This document shows positions 7,414 to 15,085 of a stretch of 21,378 bases of DNA, piece after piece. The stretch's first letter is position 1. Each line of letters begins with the position of its first letter. A model generated the notes under the pieces. It saw nothing but the letters and a program-made list of their open reading frames with translations, did no database searches and was not told the origin of the DNA. The translations under genes were made by a program, and so were the position numbers. The stretch is from Lutibacter sp. (lineage in GTDB: Bacteria; Bacteroidota; Bacteroidia; Flavobacteriales; Flavobacteriaceae). The stretch spans positions 1-21,378 of the forward strand of contig JAKIVA010000043.1 in NCBI GenBank assembly GCA_021647265.1. Direction: 5' to 3'.

Positions 7414-9273
7414 ATGAATTATCTTTCTGTTGAAAATATCTCTAAATCATATGGGGAAGTAGAACTATTTAGAAATATTTCTTTTGGAATAAATAAAAAT
7501 CAAAAAATTGCTTTTATTGCCAAAAATGGTACAGGCAAAACAACCATTTTAAATATTATTGCAGGTATTGATAACCCTGATACAGGAAAAGTAATTTCTA
7601 GAAAAGAGCTAAAAATAGAATACTTATCACAAGAAGAAAAATTAGACTATAATTTAACTGTTGAACAAACAATTTTTAATTCAGACAATGATACTTTAAA
7701 AATAATTTCAGCGTATGAAAACGCCTTAAAAAATCCTTCAGATGAAAAAGCATATCAAAAAGCTTTTGAAAAAATGGAACAAGCAAATGCTTGGGATTTT
7801 GAAACACAATACAAACAAATATTATTTAAACTGAAATTAGAAAATTTAAATCAGAAAGTGAGTTCTCTTTCTGGTGGACAACGTAAACGTTTATCATTGG
7901 CGGTAATTCTTATTCATAAACCCGATTTGCTAATTTTAGACGAACCTACAAATCATTTAGATTTAGAAATGATTGAATGGTTAGAAAACTATTTCGCAAA
8001 AGAAAAAATAACCTTATTTATGGTTACCCATGACAGGTATTTTTTAGAAAGAGTTTGTAATGAAATTGTTGAATTGGATAATGGATCTTTTTATACCTAC
8101 AAGGGTAATTATTCTTATTATTTGCAAAAAAAAGAAGAGCGTATTGCTGCCGAACAAGCATCTATTTCTAAAGCTAAAAATTTATTTTCTAAAGAGCTAG
8201 AGTGGATGCGCAGACAACCAAAAGCAAGAACTACCAAATCTAAATCTAGAATTGATGACTTTTACAAAATAAAAGAGGAAGCTCATAAACGAAGAGATAA
8301 CCATAAGGTTCAATTAGAAATTAACATGGAACGTATGGGATCTAAAATTTTAGAATTGCATAATATCTCAAAATCATTTGGAGATTTACAACTATTAAAT
8401 AAGTTTGAATATGTTTTTAAGCGTGGTGAACGTATTGGGATTATTGGTAAAAATGGTACGGGAAAATCTTCCTTTTTAAATATCATTACTCAAAAATTGC
8501 CTGTAGATAGCGGTAAGGTTGTTGTAGGAGAAACTATAAAGTTTGGTTATTACACCCAAGATGGAATTAATCCAAAACCAAATCAAAAAGTAATTGAAAT
8601 TATTAAAGAATATGGAGAATATATTCCGCTAACAAAAGGGCGGAAAATTTCAGCAGCACAATTGCTAGAACGCTTTTTATTCGACAGAAAAAGACAATAC
8701 GATTTTATTGAAAAATTAAGTGGAGGAGAACGTAAACGGTTGTATTTATGTACAGTTTTAATTCAAAATCCAAATTTTTTAATTTTAGATGAGCCCACAA
8801 ACGATTTAGATATTATAACCTTAAATGTACTTGAAAATTTTTTGTTAGATTTTCCTGGATGTTTGTTAGTAGTATCGCATGATAGGTATTTTATGGATAA
8901 AATAGTAGATCATTTATTTGTGTTTAGAGGCAATGGTGTAATTGAAGATTTCCCAGGGAATTATTCTGATTATAGAACTTATGAAGATTCAAAACCTAAA
9001 GAGTCTAACACTCAAATACAAAAAAAAGATTCACGAGTAAGTACAGCTACCAAAATTAAATTATCTTTTAAAGAACAAAAAGAATTTGATGCGATTGAAG
9101 GTGACATTGAAAAATTAACAGCTAAAAAAGAAGAAATTGAAGCTAAATTTATTGATGGCTCTGTTGTTGGTAAAGAAATTAATGACTTATCAGTAAAATT
9201 ACAGGAAATTAATATTTTAATAGCTAAAAAGGAAGAGCGTTGGTTTGAGCTTTCTTCTAAATTAGAAGGCTAA
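7414..9273 (+). CDS. ABC-F family ATPase, Uup type
   Basis: A 619-residue cytoplasmic protein with two ABC ATPase domains and no membrane segments. Domain 1 has Walker A AKNGTGKT (36-43; first Gly replaced by Ala, as I recall is common in this group), signature LSGGQRKR and Walker B LLILDEPTNHLD. The linker contains WMRRQPKARTTKSKSRI, typical of Uup-like proteins. Domain 2 has GKNGTGKSS, LSGGERKR and FLILDEPTNDLD. The last 70 or so residues form a charged coiled coil, as in Uup. ABC-F proteins act on ribosomes or nucleic acids rather than in transport. Uup is linked to transposon excision and ribosome assembly, but the exact role here is inferred. The gene converges on the exonuclease gene with a 4-bp overlap of stop codons. 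Confidence 0.92.
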   Translation: MNYLSVENISKSYGEVELFRNISFGINKNQKIAFIAKNGTGKTTILNIIAGIDNPDTGKVISRKELKIEYLSQEEKLDYNLTVEQTIFNSDNDTLKIISAYENALKNPSDEKAYQKAFEKMEQANAWDFETQYKQILFKLKLENLNQKVSSLSGGQRKRLSLAVILIHKPDLLILDEPTNHLDLEMIEWLENYFAKEKITLFMVTHDRYFLERVCNEIVELDNGSFYTYKGNYSYYLQKKEERIAAEQASISKAKNLFSKELEWMRRQPKARTTKSKSRIDDFYKIKEEAHKRRDNHKVQLEINMERMGSKILELHNISKSFGDLQLLNKFEYVFKRGERIGIIGKNGTGKSSFLNIITQKLPVDSGKVVVGETIKFGYYTQDGINPKPNQKVIEIIKEYGEYIPLTKGRKISAAQLLERFLFDRKRQYDFIEKLSGGERKRLYLCTVLIQNPNFLILDEPTNDLDIITLNVLENFLLDFPGCLLVVSHDRYFMDKIVDHLFVFRGNGVIEDFPGNYSDYRTYEDSKPKESNTQIQKKDSRVSTATKIKLSFKEQKEFDAIEGDIEKLTAKKEEIEAKFIDGSVVGKEINDLSVKLQEINILIAKKEERWFELSSKLEG

Positions 9274-9986
9274 ACACTAATTATGTTCACCTCTTCAATT
9301 AAAGGTTCATTGTTAAAACGCAACAATAATTGTGCCACCGCAATAGTATCTTTTTCACAATATTTTACAATACGTTTAATATTTTTTTCTTTATAAAAAA
9401 CCGCTCCAACTTCACTTCCGTCAATATCATCTTTTGGAGAAGGAATACCTAAAATAGAAGTTAATAATTTTAAAGAAGTAAAATGTTTGTAGTCTCCAAA
9501 CTTCCATAATTCCATTGTATCTAAATGTGGTATTTCCCAAGGTTTTTTCCCAAACAAATTTAGTTTTTCTGGTAATTCAATTTGATTTATTATCATTCTA
9601 CGTGCTATGTATGGGAAATCAAATTCTTTCCCATTATGCCCACACAAAAGGTGTTGTGCTTTGTTAAAATGGCTATTTAGTAATTTTTTGAAATCTTCTA
9701 AAATTTTGACTTCATCTCCAAAAAAGGAAGTGATTCTAAATGCTCTATTAGCATTATTAAAATTAGTAAAATACCCAACAGATATACATACAATTTTACC
9801 AAATTCAGCCCAAATACCTGCTTTTTCATAAAAATCTTCAGGTGAAAAATCTTCTTTGCGTTGGTATTGTGTTTTTAAAGCAAATAATTCTTGTTTTGCT
9901 TCCGTTAAATCGGTAAAATTCTCAACTTCTGGTACTGTTTCAATGTCTAAAAATAAAATATTTTCAAAATTAAGTTTAAGATTCAT
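9270..9986 (-). CDS. Predicted PolB-like 3'-5' exonuclease (DEDDy)
   Basis: A 238-residue protein matching the family of stand-alone exonucleases related to the proofreading domain of B-family DNA polymerases. Exo I is LFLDIETVP (Asp14, Glu16), Exo II is GHNGKEFDFPYIARR (Asp123) and Exo III is YCEKD (Tyr209, Asp213), so all four acidic residues and the tyrosine of a DEDDy enzyme are present. It should remove nucleotides from 3' ends using two metal ions. Its cellular role is unknown. The start MNLKLNFENILF places Exo I at the usual N-terminal position. The transcript begins near an AT-rich hairpin that ends the gene upstream of it. Its stop codon lies within the stop region of the ABC-F gene. 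Confidence 0.88.
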   Translation of the reverse strand: MNLKLNFENILFLDIETVPEVENFTDLTEAKQELFALKTQYQRKEDFSPEDFYEKAGIWAEFGKIVCISVGYFTNFNNANRAFRITSFFGDEVKILEDFKKLLNSHFNKAQHLLCGHNGKEFDFPYIARRMIINQIELPEKLNLFGKKPWEIPHLDTMELWKFGDYKHFTSLKLLTSILGIPSPKDDIDGSEVGAVFYKEKNIKRIVKYCEKDTIAVAQLLLRFNNEPLIEEVNIISV

Positions 9987-10020
9987 GACTTTTTCAGTTA
10001 AATATAATAAAAAAGTATCT

Positions 10021-10028
10021 CAAAACTA
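10021..10028 (-). promoter_or_regulatory. Candidate -7 promoter element for the exonuclease gene
   Basis: The minus strand reads TAGTTTTG (TAnnTTTG), 34 bases before the ATG at 9986. It overlaps the distal arm of the hairpin that ends the upstream gene, so termination and initiation would share DNA. Confidence 0.35.
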
Positions 10029-10053
10029 AAATGCTTTTTAAGTATTTTAGTTT
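10023..10053 (-). terminator. AT-rich hairpin terminator overlapping the stop of the LTD/T9SS gene
   Basis: AAACTAAAAT (10023-10032) pairs perfectly with ATTTTAGTTT (10044-10053). Three inner pairs plus one G-T wobble extend the stem to about 14 bp around a 3-base loop. The right arm contains the stop codon of the gene ending at 10047. It has few G-C pairs and only a short T-run, so its strength is uncertain. Confidence 0.5.
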
Positions 10054-10832
10054 ATTACTAATTTACGTGTAGCTATTTTACCTTCTTCTTCAATGTGTAA
10101 CAAGTAAATCCCCTTTTTTAAACTTGTTACATCAATAGCTTCATTAATTTGCACATTATTTAAATATACTTGCTGGCCTAACATCGTGTAAATTTGAACT
10201 TGCTTAGTAGCATTATTACTAGATATCATGTACAGCTTTCCTTCAGTAACTGGATTTGGAAACAATACAAATCCTTCAATTTTATTTTTTACTACTGAAA
10301 GTGTTTGATTGGAATTTAATGCTCCCAGAGAAGCTGTGGTTGGCCCAACCCAAGTAAAATCTGTATATACATTTCCTGCACCTACTAATTGTAATGATTC
10401 TCCAACAGCTCCAGGCTCGTTTACACCAATATCTTCTGAGGTTAAACCTATTGCGGGCCCGTCTGTAGCTGTAATAATACCTTCATAACTCAAAAACTGA
10501 ATCACAACACCTAAATTATCTACCAAAGCTAGTCCATCTGGAGATCCATTTTGTATAAGTGTTTTTGAAAACCATAAAGTTCCTCTGTTATTTTGTTGGT
10601 TAGGTATTATTCCTGATAAAGTTATTTTAGTAGGAGGATAAGTTGCTCCATTTCCATTGTATAAATACACTTCATACCCTGATAAATCGGTTCCTGAAGG
10701 GCCCACTATTTCAATCCCTTCATCTACATCAGCTCCAGTATTATCATAATGTATTTCATTAATAAAAATAGTTTGTGTATAACAAAATGTAGTCACAAGA
10801 AACATGACTAAAAAAAAGTAGTTCTTTTTCAT
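10047..10832 (-). CDS. Secreted lamin-tail-like domain protein with T9SS type A sorting tail
   Basis: A 261-residue protein from ATG 10832, chosen because MKKNYFFLVMFLVTTFCYTQ is a clean signal peptide; an in-frame start 27 bases upstream only adds a charged extension. The middle (INEIHYDNTGADVDEGIEIV, then GTDLSGYEVYLYNGNG and GAVGESLQLVG) is the pattern of extracellular lamin-tail (LTD) domains found in many Bacteroidota surface proteins and nucleases. No nuclease or other catalytic domain is seen. The C-terminus carries a Por sorting tail (FVLFPNPVTEGKLY, then DVTSLKKGIYLLHI). It is probably exported via Sec and T9SS and acts at the surface, perhaps in binding. Divergent from the response regulator gene. 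Confidence 0.85.
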   Translation of the reverse strand: MKKNYFFLVMFLVTTFCYTQTIFINEIHYDNTGADVDEGIEIVGPSGTDLSGYEVYLYNGNGATYPPTKITLSGIIPNQQNNRGTLWFSKTLIQNGSPDGLALVDNLGVVIQFLSYEGIITATDGPAIGLTSEDIGVNEPGAVGESLQLVGAGNVYTDFTWVGPTTASLGALNSNQTLSVVKNKIEGFVLFPNPVTEGKLYMISSNNATKQVQIYTMLGQQVYLNNVQINEAIDVTSLKKGIYLLHIEEEGKIATRKLVIN

Positions 10833-10856
10833 CGTTTTATTTTTAGCAATTATCAC

Positions 10857-10864
10857 CAAAGCTA
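10857..10864 (-). promoter_or_regulatory. Candidate -7 promoter element for the LTD/T9SS gene
   Basis: The minus strand reads TAGCTTTG (TAnnTTTG), 24 bases before the ATG at 10832. This also supports the shorter start, since the longer ORF start at 10859 would fall inside the box. Confidence 0.4.
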
Positions 10865-10938
10865 ATAAAAAAATGACTTTTAACTACTTAATTATTAAAA
10901 TAATTTATTTCTGTATTCCTTTTTTTGTAAAAATTAAC

Positions 10939-10971
10939 ACAATGTAATGTTAATGTTAGCTTAATGTTATA
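10939..10971 (+). promoter_or_regulatory. Three tandem 11-bp direct repeats, candidate PhoB/OmpR-type operator
   Basis: Units begin at 10939, 10950 and 10961. The second and third share TTAATGTTA exactly, and the first (ACAATGTAA) matches six of nine bases. The AATGT core recurs at 10941, 10952 and 10963, one helical turn apart. OmpR/PhoB-family regulators bind such head-to-tail repeats. It lies between the divergent LTD/T9SS gene and the response regulator gene, about 84 bases before the regulator's ATG, so autoregulation is a natural inference. Confidence 0.5.
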
Positions 10972-11018
10972 ATTTTAAATACATTTACAAGTAGTATTTT
11001 ATACTTATAATTTATGAT

Positions 11019-11026
11019 TACTTTTG
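11019..11026 (+). promoter_or_regulatory. Candidate -7 promoter element for the response regulator gene
   Basis: TACTTTTG matches TAnnTTTG and ends 28 bases before the ATG at 11055. A -33 TTG is not clear, consistent with a promoter needing an activator, though that is inference. Confidence 0.4.
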
Positions 11027-11054
11027 ACTGCTTATTATTAAACTAGCGTTGAAT

Positions 11055-11756
11055 ATGAAAAATTCAGATATTAAAATATTATTAGTTGATGACGAACCAG
11101 ATATTTTAGAAATTGTTGGTTACAATTTAAAAAATGAAGGGTATCATATTTTTACAGCTAAAAATGGTATTGAAGCTGTTAAAATCGCTAAAAAAGTAAT
11201 TCCTCATTTAATAATTTTAGATATAATGATGCCTGAAATGGATGGTATTGAGGCCTGTGAAAAAATAAGAAATACCAAAGGGTTAGAAAATATTCTAATT
11301 ACATTTTTTACGGCGCGTGGTGAAGATTATTCACAAGTGGCTGGTTTTAATGTTGGTGCAGATGACTATATAACAAAACCAATAAAACCGAAAGTATTGG
11401 TTAGTAAAATTAAAGCTTTATTAAGAAGGTATAGTATAAGTGAAATTGCGGCATCTTCAAGTAATAGAGTTCGTGTTGGTAAAATTATTATTGATAGAGA
11501 AGAGTACGTAGTAATTAAAGATGGCAACAAACTTTCACTGCCAAGAAAAGAGTTTGAATTGTTTTCATTGTTAGCATCAAAACCAGATAAAGTATTTAAG
11601 CGTGATGATATTTTAGATAGTGTTTGGGGAAATGAAGTTGTTGTTGGAGGGAGAACTATAGATGTGCATATTAGAAAACTACGTGAGAAAATAGGCGATA
11701 ATTATTTTAAAACCATAAAAGGAGTTGGTTATAAATTTGTAATTGATGAAAATTAG
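11055..11756 (+). CDS. OmpR/PhoB-family response regulator
   Basis: A 233-residue two-domain regulator. The receiver domain has acidic residues Asp12 and Asp13, phosphoacceptor Asp56 (ILDIMMPEMDG), switch Thr86 (FFTARGED) and Lys108 (TKPIKP). The C-terminal winged helix (about 140-233) contains LSLPRKEFELFSLL, the recognition region GRTIDVHIRKLREKIG and the end IKGVGYKF. I chose ATG 11055; an in-frame TTG two codons earlier is less likely. The sensor kinase gene overlaps it by 11 bp, so the pair is translationally coupled. The closest remembered relatives are PhoB-like regulators of Bacteroidota, and the direct repeats upstream fit that. The actual signal is not shown by the sequence. Confidence 0.93.
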   Translation: MKNSDIKILLVDDEPDILEIVGYNLKNEGYHIFTAKNGIEAVKIAKKVIPHLIILDIMMPEMDGIEACEKIRNTKGLENILITFFTARGEDYSQVAGFNVGADDYITKPIKPKVLVSKIKALLRRYSISEIAASSSNRVRVGKIIIDREEYVVIKDGNKLSLPRKEFELFSLLASKPDKVFKRDDILDSVWGNEVVVGGRTIDVHIRKLREKIGDNYFKTIKGVGYKFVIDEN

Positions 11757-12795
11757 AAAAACATACACATTTGCTTTTTGGTCGTCATTTTATATCACCT
11801 TTTTTTCTTCGATAACTTTCTTTTTTTCAACCTATTTTTTTTTTAATATTTTAATTAAACCAACGTACATATTACTGTATTTAGTTACTATTTTCTCTTT
11901 TACTTTTTTAATAATTCAGTACAGACTTGAAAAATTTATTTTTCAACGCATAAAAAAGATATATGATAGTGTCTCCATTTTAGATTCTTCAGATTTTAAT
12001 AAAACACCTATTACATCAGATATTGAAGTGCTTTCAAAAGAAGTCCAAAAATTTGCCGAATTAAAACAGCAACAAATTCGAAATCTAACTTTGCGTGAGA
12101 GCTATCGCCGTGAATTTTTGGGGAATGTTTCTCATGAATTAAAAACACCTTTATTTACTGTTCAAGGGTATTTGCTAACACTGGCTGATGGTGCGATAAA
12201 TGATAAAAAAATTAGTCAAAAATACTTGGAAAGAGCCAACAAAGGTGTTGATAGACTTATTGAAATAGTAAGAGATTTAGATTTGATTTCTAAACTAGAA
12301 TCGGCAGATTTGGATTTAAACAAACAACCTTTTAATATTATTGAATTAATTCAAAATGTGTTTGACTTACTTGAAATGAAAGCAAAAAAAAGAAATATTT
12401 CTTTGTTTTTTAACAAACACTATGAATACCCTATAATGGTAATAGGTGATATTAAACGTATAGAACAAGTGCTTACAAACTTGCTTGTTAACTCTATAAA
12501 ATATGGAAAAACTAACGGTACAACTTTAGTAAGTGTATCACATTTTAAAAAAGATAAAATACTTATAAAAATTACCGATAACGGGGAAGGTATAAAAAAA
12601 GAGCATAAAGCAAGATTGTTTGAGCGTTTTTACAGAGTAGATCAAAGTAGATCCCGAGAACAAGGAGGTTCAGGTTTGGGGCTTTCAATAGTTAAGCATA
12701 TTATTGAAGCTCATAACGAACATATTTTTGTTGAAAGTAAATTTAAAAAGGGATCTGAATTTTCATTTACCCTCGAAAAGCTTGAAAAAATCTAA
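11746..12795 (+). CDS. Membrane sensor histidine kinase (PhoR-like) paired with the response regulator
   Basis: A 349-residue kinase starting at ATG 11746, which overlaps the regulator gene by 11 bp. Two adjacent, Phe-rich membrane helices span about residues 9-34 and 39-58 with almost no periplasmic loop. A short linker and the HisKA dimerisation domain follow, with phosphoacceptor His130 (NVSHELKTP). The ATPase domain has the N-box (NLLVNSIKYG), DNGEGI, the F-box (LFERFYRVD) and GSGLGLSIVKHI. The lack of a sensing loop suggests that it reads the membrane or a partner protein, as PhoR does through the Pst system, but no pst or phoU gene is in the window. The 3' end overlaps the convergent glycosyltransferase gene by 33 bp. 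Confidence 0.92.
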   Translation: MKIRKTYTFAFWSSFYITFFSSITFFFSTYFFFNILIKPTYILLYLVTIFSFTFLIIQYRLEKFIFQRIKKIYDSVSILDSSDFNKTPITSDIEVLSKEVQKFAELKQQQIRNLTLRESYRREFLGNVSHELKTPLFTVQGYLLTLADGAINDKKISQKYLERANKGVDRLIEIVRDLDLISKLESADLDLNKQPFNIIELIQNVFDLLEMKAKKRNISLFFNKHYEYPIMVIGDIKRIEQVLTNLLVNSIKYGKTNGTTLVSVSHFKKDKILIKITDNGEGIKKEHKARLFERFYRVDQSRSREQGGSGLGLSIVKHIIEAHNEHIFVESKFKKGSEFSFTLEKLEKI

Positions 12796-13809
12796 ATTAA
12801 AATCGGTCTTATAAACCTCAAATCCTGAAAATTTATCTAAATTATTAAGGTGTTCAATTGTAAATTCTTCTTGTGTTGCATAAGGTGCTATTAATTTACG
12901 ACTTAAAATATTGGCTAAATATTCCTGTTCAAATTGCCCGGGAGTAGGGATAAAAAAAGCTTTTTTACCTAAAACTGCTAAATCCATAATTGTTGAATAT
13001 CCTGAACGTGCCAATACTAACTCACTTTGATTAATTACCTCTTCTAATTCTTCTGATAATAAATAATTAATTATTTTAAAGTTATAGGGTTTGGTTATTT
13101 TAGTTGAATTTAACAACGTTCCTCTAACAAAAAGCACATTGCCCTTATAACTTTTTAATTCTAATAACAGTTTGGTTTCTAGCAATGTTCGTTGAGGTTC
13201 TGGACCAGATAACAATACTAATAAATCATATTTGATAGCCGTATTTTTATTCTTAAACCTGCTTAATAAGCCTAAATACTTAACATTCATATTCAGCTTA
13301 TTTAAATGACCTAGTTTACCTGAAAAATCAGGTTCCTCTTCTATATCTGGCACCCAACATTCATCAAATTGTTTCATTATTTTTTGATGTGTTTTTGAAG
13401 TAATAAATGTGGTTAATCCTGATAATACTTGTAGTTGATGAGTTATGTATACAGAAGGTATTTTATTGCTTACAACTCCAAATCTATTATCTGAAATAAT
13501 TCCAACAAGACCTTCTTTTTCAATTAATAAATTAACTATTTTTCGTTCTTTTATTACTGCTGAAATTACTGAAGGAATGTTTAAAAACAGCTTAATTCGT
13601 AAGTTTTTTCCCTTATTGGTATACTTAATATTATAGGAAGGAAGTACGTAGCTCTTTAATGAGGGAAATTCTTTTTGAAGTAATAACAACGCATCTCCAT
13701 CACTTGCTAAAACAGGTGTGTATTTAGCTTTAATTAGAGCATAAATAATAGGAATACAACGCGTTGCATGACCTAATCCCCAATTTAATGGCGCAATAAG
13801 AATTTTTTT
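12763..13809 (-). CDS. MurG/GT28-like glycosyltransferase with no canonical start codon
   Basis: The open frame from 13809 gives 348 residues. It begins KKILIAPLNWGLGHATRC, an N-terminal donor-domain loop (GLGHATR) like the GxGGH loop of MurG-type enzymes. The C-terminal half has LLVLLSGPEPQRTLLE and ARSGYSTIMDLAVLGKKAFF, then PTPGQFEQEYLAN, the nucleotide-sugar-binding pattern of GT28. It probably transfers a sugar to a lipid or surface glycan at the inner membrane face; the acceptor is unknown. The first ATG, GTG or TTG in frame is TTG at 13687-13689, which would delete about 40 conserved residues. The codon before AAA AAA ATT is the in-frame TAA of purD. It is last in the run with purD and the phosphoglycosyl transferase. 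The 3' end overlaps the kinase gene by 33 bp. Confidence 0.8.
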   Translation of the reverse strand, partial: KKILIAPLNWGLGHATRCIPIIYALIKAKYTPVLASDGDALLLLQKEFPSLKSYVLPSYNIKYTNKGKNLRIKLFLNIPSVISAVIKERKIVNLLIEKEGLVGIISDNRFGVVSNKIPSVYITHQLQVLSGLTTFITSKTHQKIMKQFDECWVPDIEEEPDFSGKLGHLNKLNMNVKYLGLLSRFKNKNTAIKYDLLVLLSGPEPQRTLLETKLLLELKSYKGNVLFVRGTLLNSTKITKPYNFKIINYLLSEELEEVINQSELVLARSGYSTIMDLAVLGKKAFFIPTPGQFEQEYLANILSRKLIAPYATQEEFTIEHLNNLDKFSGFEVYKTDFNLDFFKLFEGK

Positions 13810-15081
13810 TTACAAGTCAAAACCAATATCTTTTCTATAATTCATCTTCTCAAAACTTATTTTTTCAATATTTTGATACGATTTTTTCAATGCTTCTTTA
13901 AAATTAGCACCATAAGAGGTTATTGCAATTACCCTACCTCCGTTTGTTACAATTTGATTATTATATACAGTTGTTCCTGCTTGGAAAACAATTGAATTTT
14001 TAATGGTGTTAATTCCTTCAATAATTTTTCCTTTCTTATAAGCTTCTGGATAACCTCCAGAAACCAACATTACAGTAGCGGCACTTTCTTTTTTAAATTC
14101 AATGGTTTTGGTATGTAGCTTGTTATTTCCTGTGGCAATTAATAACTCTAAAAAATCACTTTTAATACGAGGAATAACGACTTCAGTTTCTGGATCTCCC
14201 ATACGACAATTATATTCTATCACTTTTGGTTCGTCACCAACCTTAATAATTCCAAAAAAAATAAAACCTTTGTATGATAAATTATCTTTTTGTAATCCTT
14301 TAACAGTTGGTTTTATTATTTGGTCTTCAATTTTTTTTATAAATGTTGCGTTTGCAAATGGAACTGGTGAAATAGCTCCCATACCTCCCGTATTTAAACC
14401 TGTATCTCCTTCTCCAATACGTTTATAATCTTTTGCGTTTGGTAGGTTAACATAACTTTTACCATCTGTTAAAATAAAACAACTTAGTTCTATGCCATCT
14501 AAAAATTCTTCGATAACAACTTTATTGCTTGCTGCTCCAAATTTTTGATTGGTTAACATTTCTTTTAGCTCATTTTTAGCTTCTTGTAAATCTTTTAAAA
14601 TTAACACTCCTTTACCTGCAGCCAAACCATCGGCTTTTAAAACATATGGAGGTTTCAACGTTTCTAAAAATAAATAGCCTTCTTCTAAACTTTTGTTAGT
14701 AAAACTTTTATAAGCTGCAGTAGGAATTTTATGCCTAACCATAAATTCTTTAGCAAACTCTTTGCTACCTTCTAATTGAGCAGCGTCTTTTTGAGGACCA
14801 ATTATGGTAATGTTTTTTAATTTTGCATCATTCAAAAAAAAGTTGTGAATTCCTTTTACTAAAGGATCTTCAGGGCCAACAACAACCAAATTAATATCAT
14901 TTTTTAAAACTACTTGTTTTATAGCTTCAAAATCGGTTAGATTTATATCTAAATTAACCCCCAACTTATTGGTTCCAGCATTTCCTGGAGCAATAAATAA
15001 TTTATTTAACAGGTTGCTTTGTGCTATTTTCCATGCAAAGGCATGCTCTCTGCCTCCTGATCCTAAAATTAATACATTCAT
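13810..15081 (-). CDS. purD: Phosphoribosylamine--glycine ligase (GAR synthetase)
   Basis: A 423-residue enzyme of full family length. It joins phosphoribosylamine and glycine with ATP in step two of de novo purine synthesis, in the cytoplasm. The N-terminal domain starts MNVLILGSGGREHAFAWKIA and has VVVGPEDPLVKGI. The ATP-grasp domain has KADGLAAGKGVLI and ends with the metal-binding EYNCRMGDPETEVV. The C-terminal domain contains VMLVSGGYPEAYKKG. All expected motifs are present. The gene lies 4 bases after the phosphoglycosyl transferase gene, and its TAA stop directly abuts the reading frame of the glycosyltransferase. That stop is followed by a run of A, so the context suggests coupling or a sequence problem at this junction. 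Confidence 0.97.
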   Translation of the reverse strand: MNVLILGSGGREHAFAWKIAQSNLLNKLFIAPGNAGTNKLGVNLDINLTDFEAIKQVVLKNDINLVVVGPEDPLVKGIHNFFLNDAKLKNITIIGPQKDAAQLEGSKEFAKEFMVRHKIPTAAYKSFTNKSLEEGYLFLETLKPPYVLKADGLAAGKGVLILKDLQEAKNELKEMLTNQKFGAASNKVVIEEFLDGIELSCFILTDGKSYVNLPNAKDYKRIGEGDTGLNTGGMGAISPVPFANATFIKKIEDQIIKPTVKGLQKDNLSYKGFIFFGIIKVGDEPKVIEYNCRMGDPETEVVIPRIKSDFLELLIATGNNKLHTKTIEFKKESAATVMLVSGGYPEAYKKGKIIEGINTIKNSIVFQAGTTVYNNQIVTNGGRVIAITSYGANFKEALKKSYQNIEKISFEKMNYRKDIGFDL

Positions 15082-15085
15082 AATA

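Noticed and set aside
10833..10859. Upstream start for the LTD/T9SS protein
   Set aside because: It adds nine residues in front of a clean signal peptide and would begin inside the TAGCTTTG promoter box.
13445..13636. 63-codon plus-strand frame inside the glycosyltransferase gene
   Set aside because: It is a shadow frame on the opposite strand of a conserved gene with no supporting signals.
14102..14428. 108-codon plus-strand frame inside purD
   Set aside because: It is antisense to well-conserved purD motifs and has no recognisable domain or start region.
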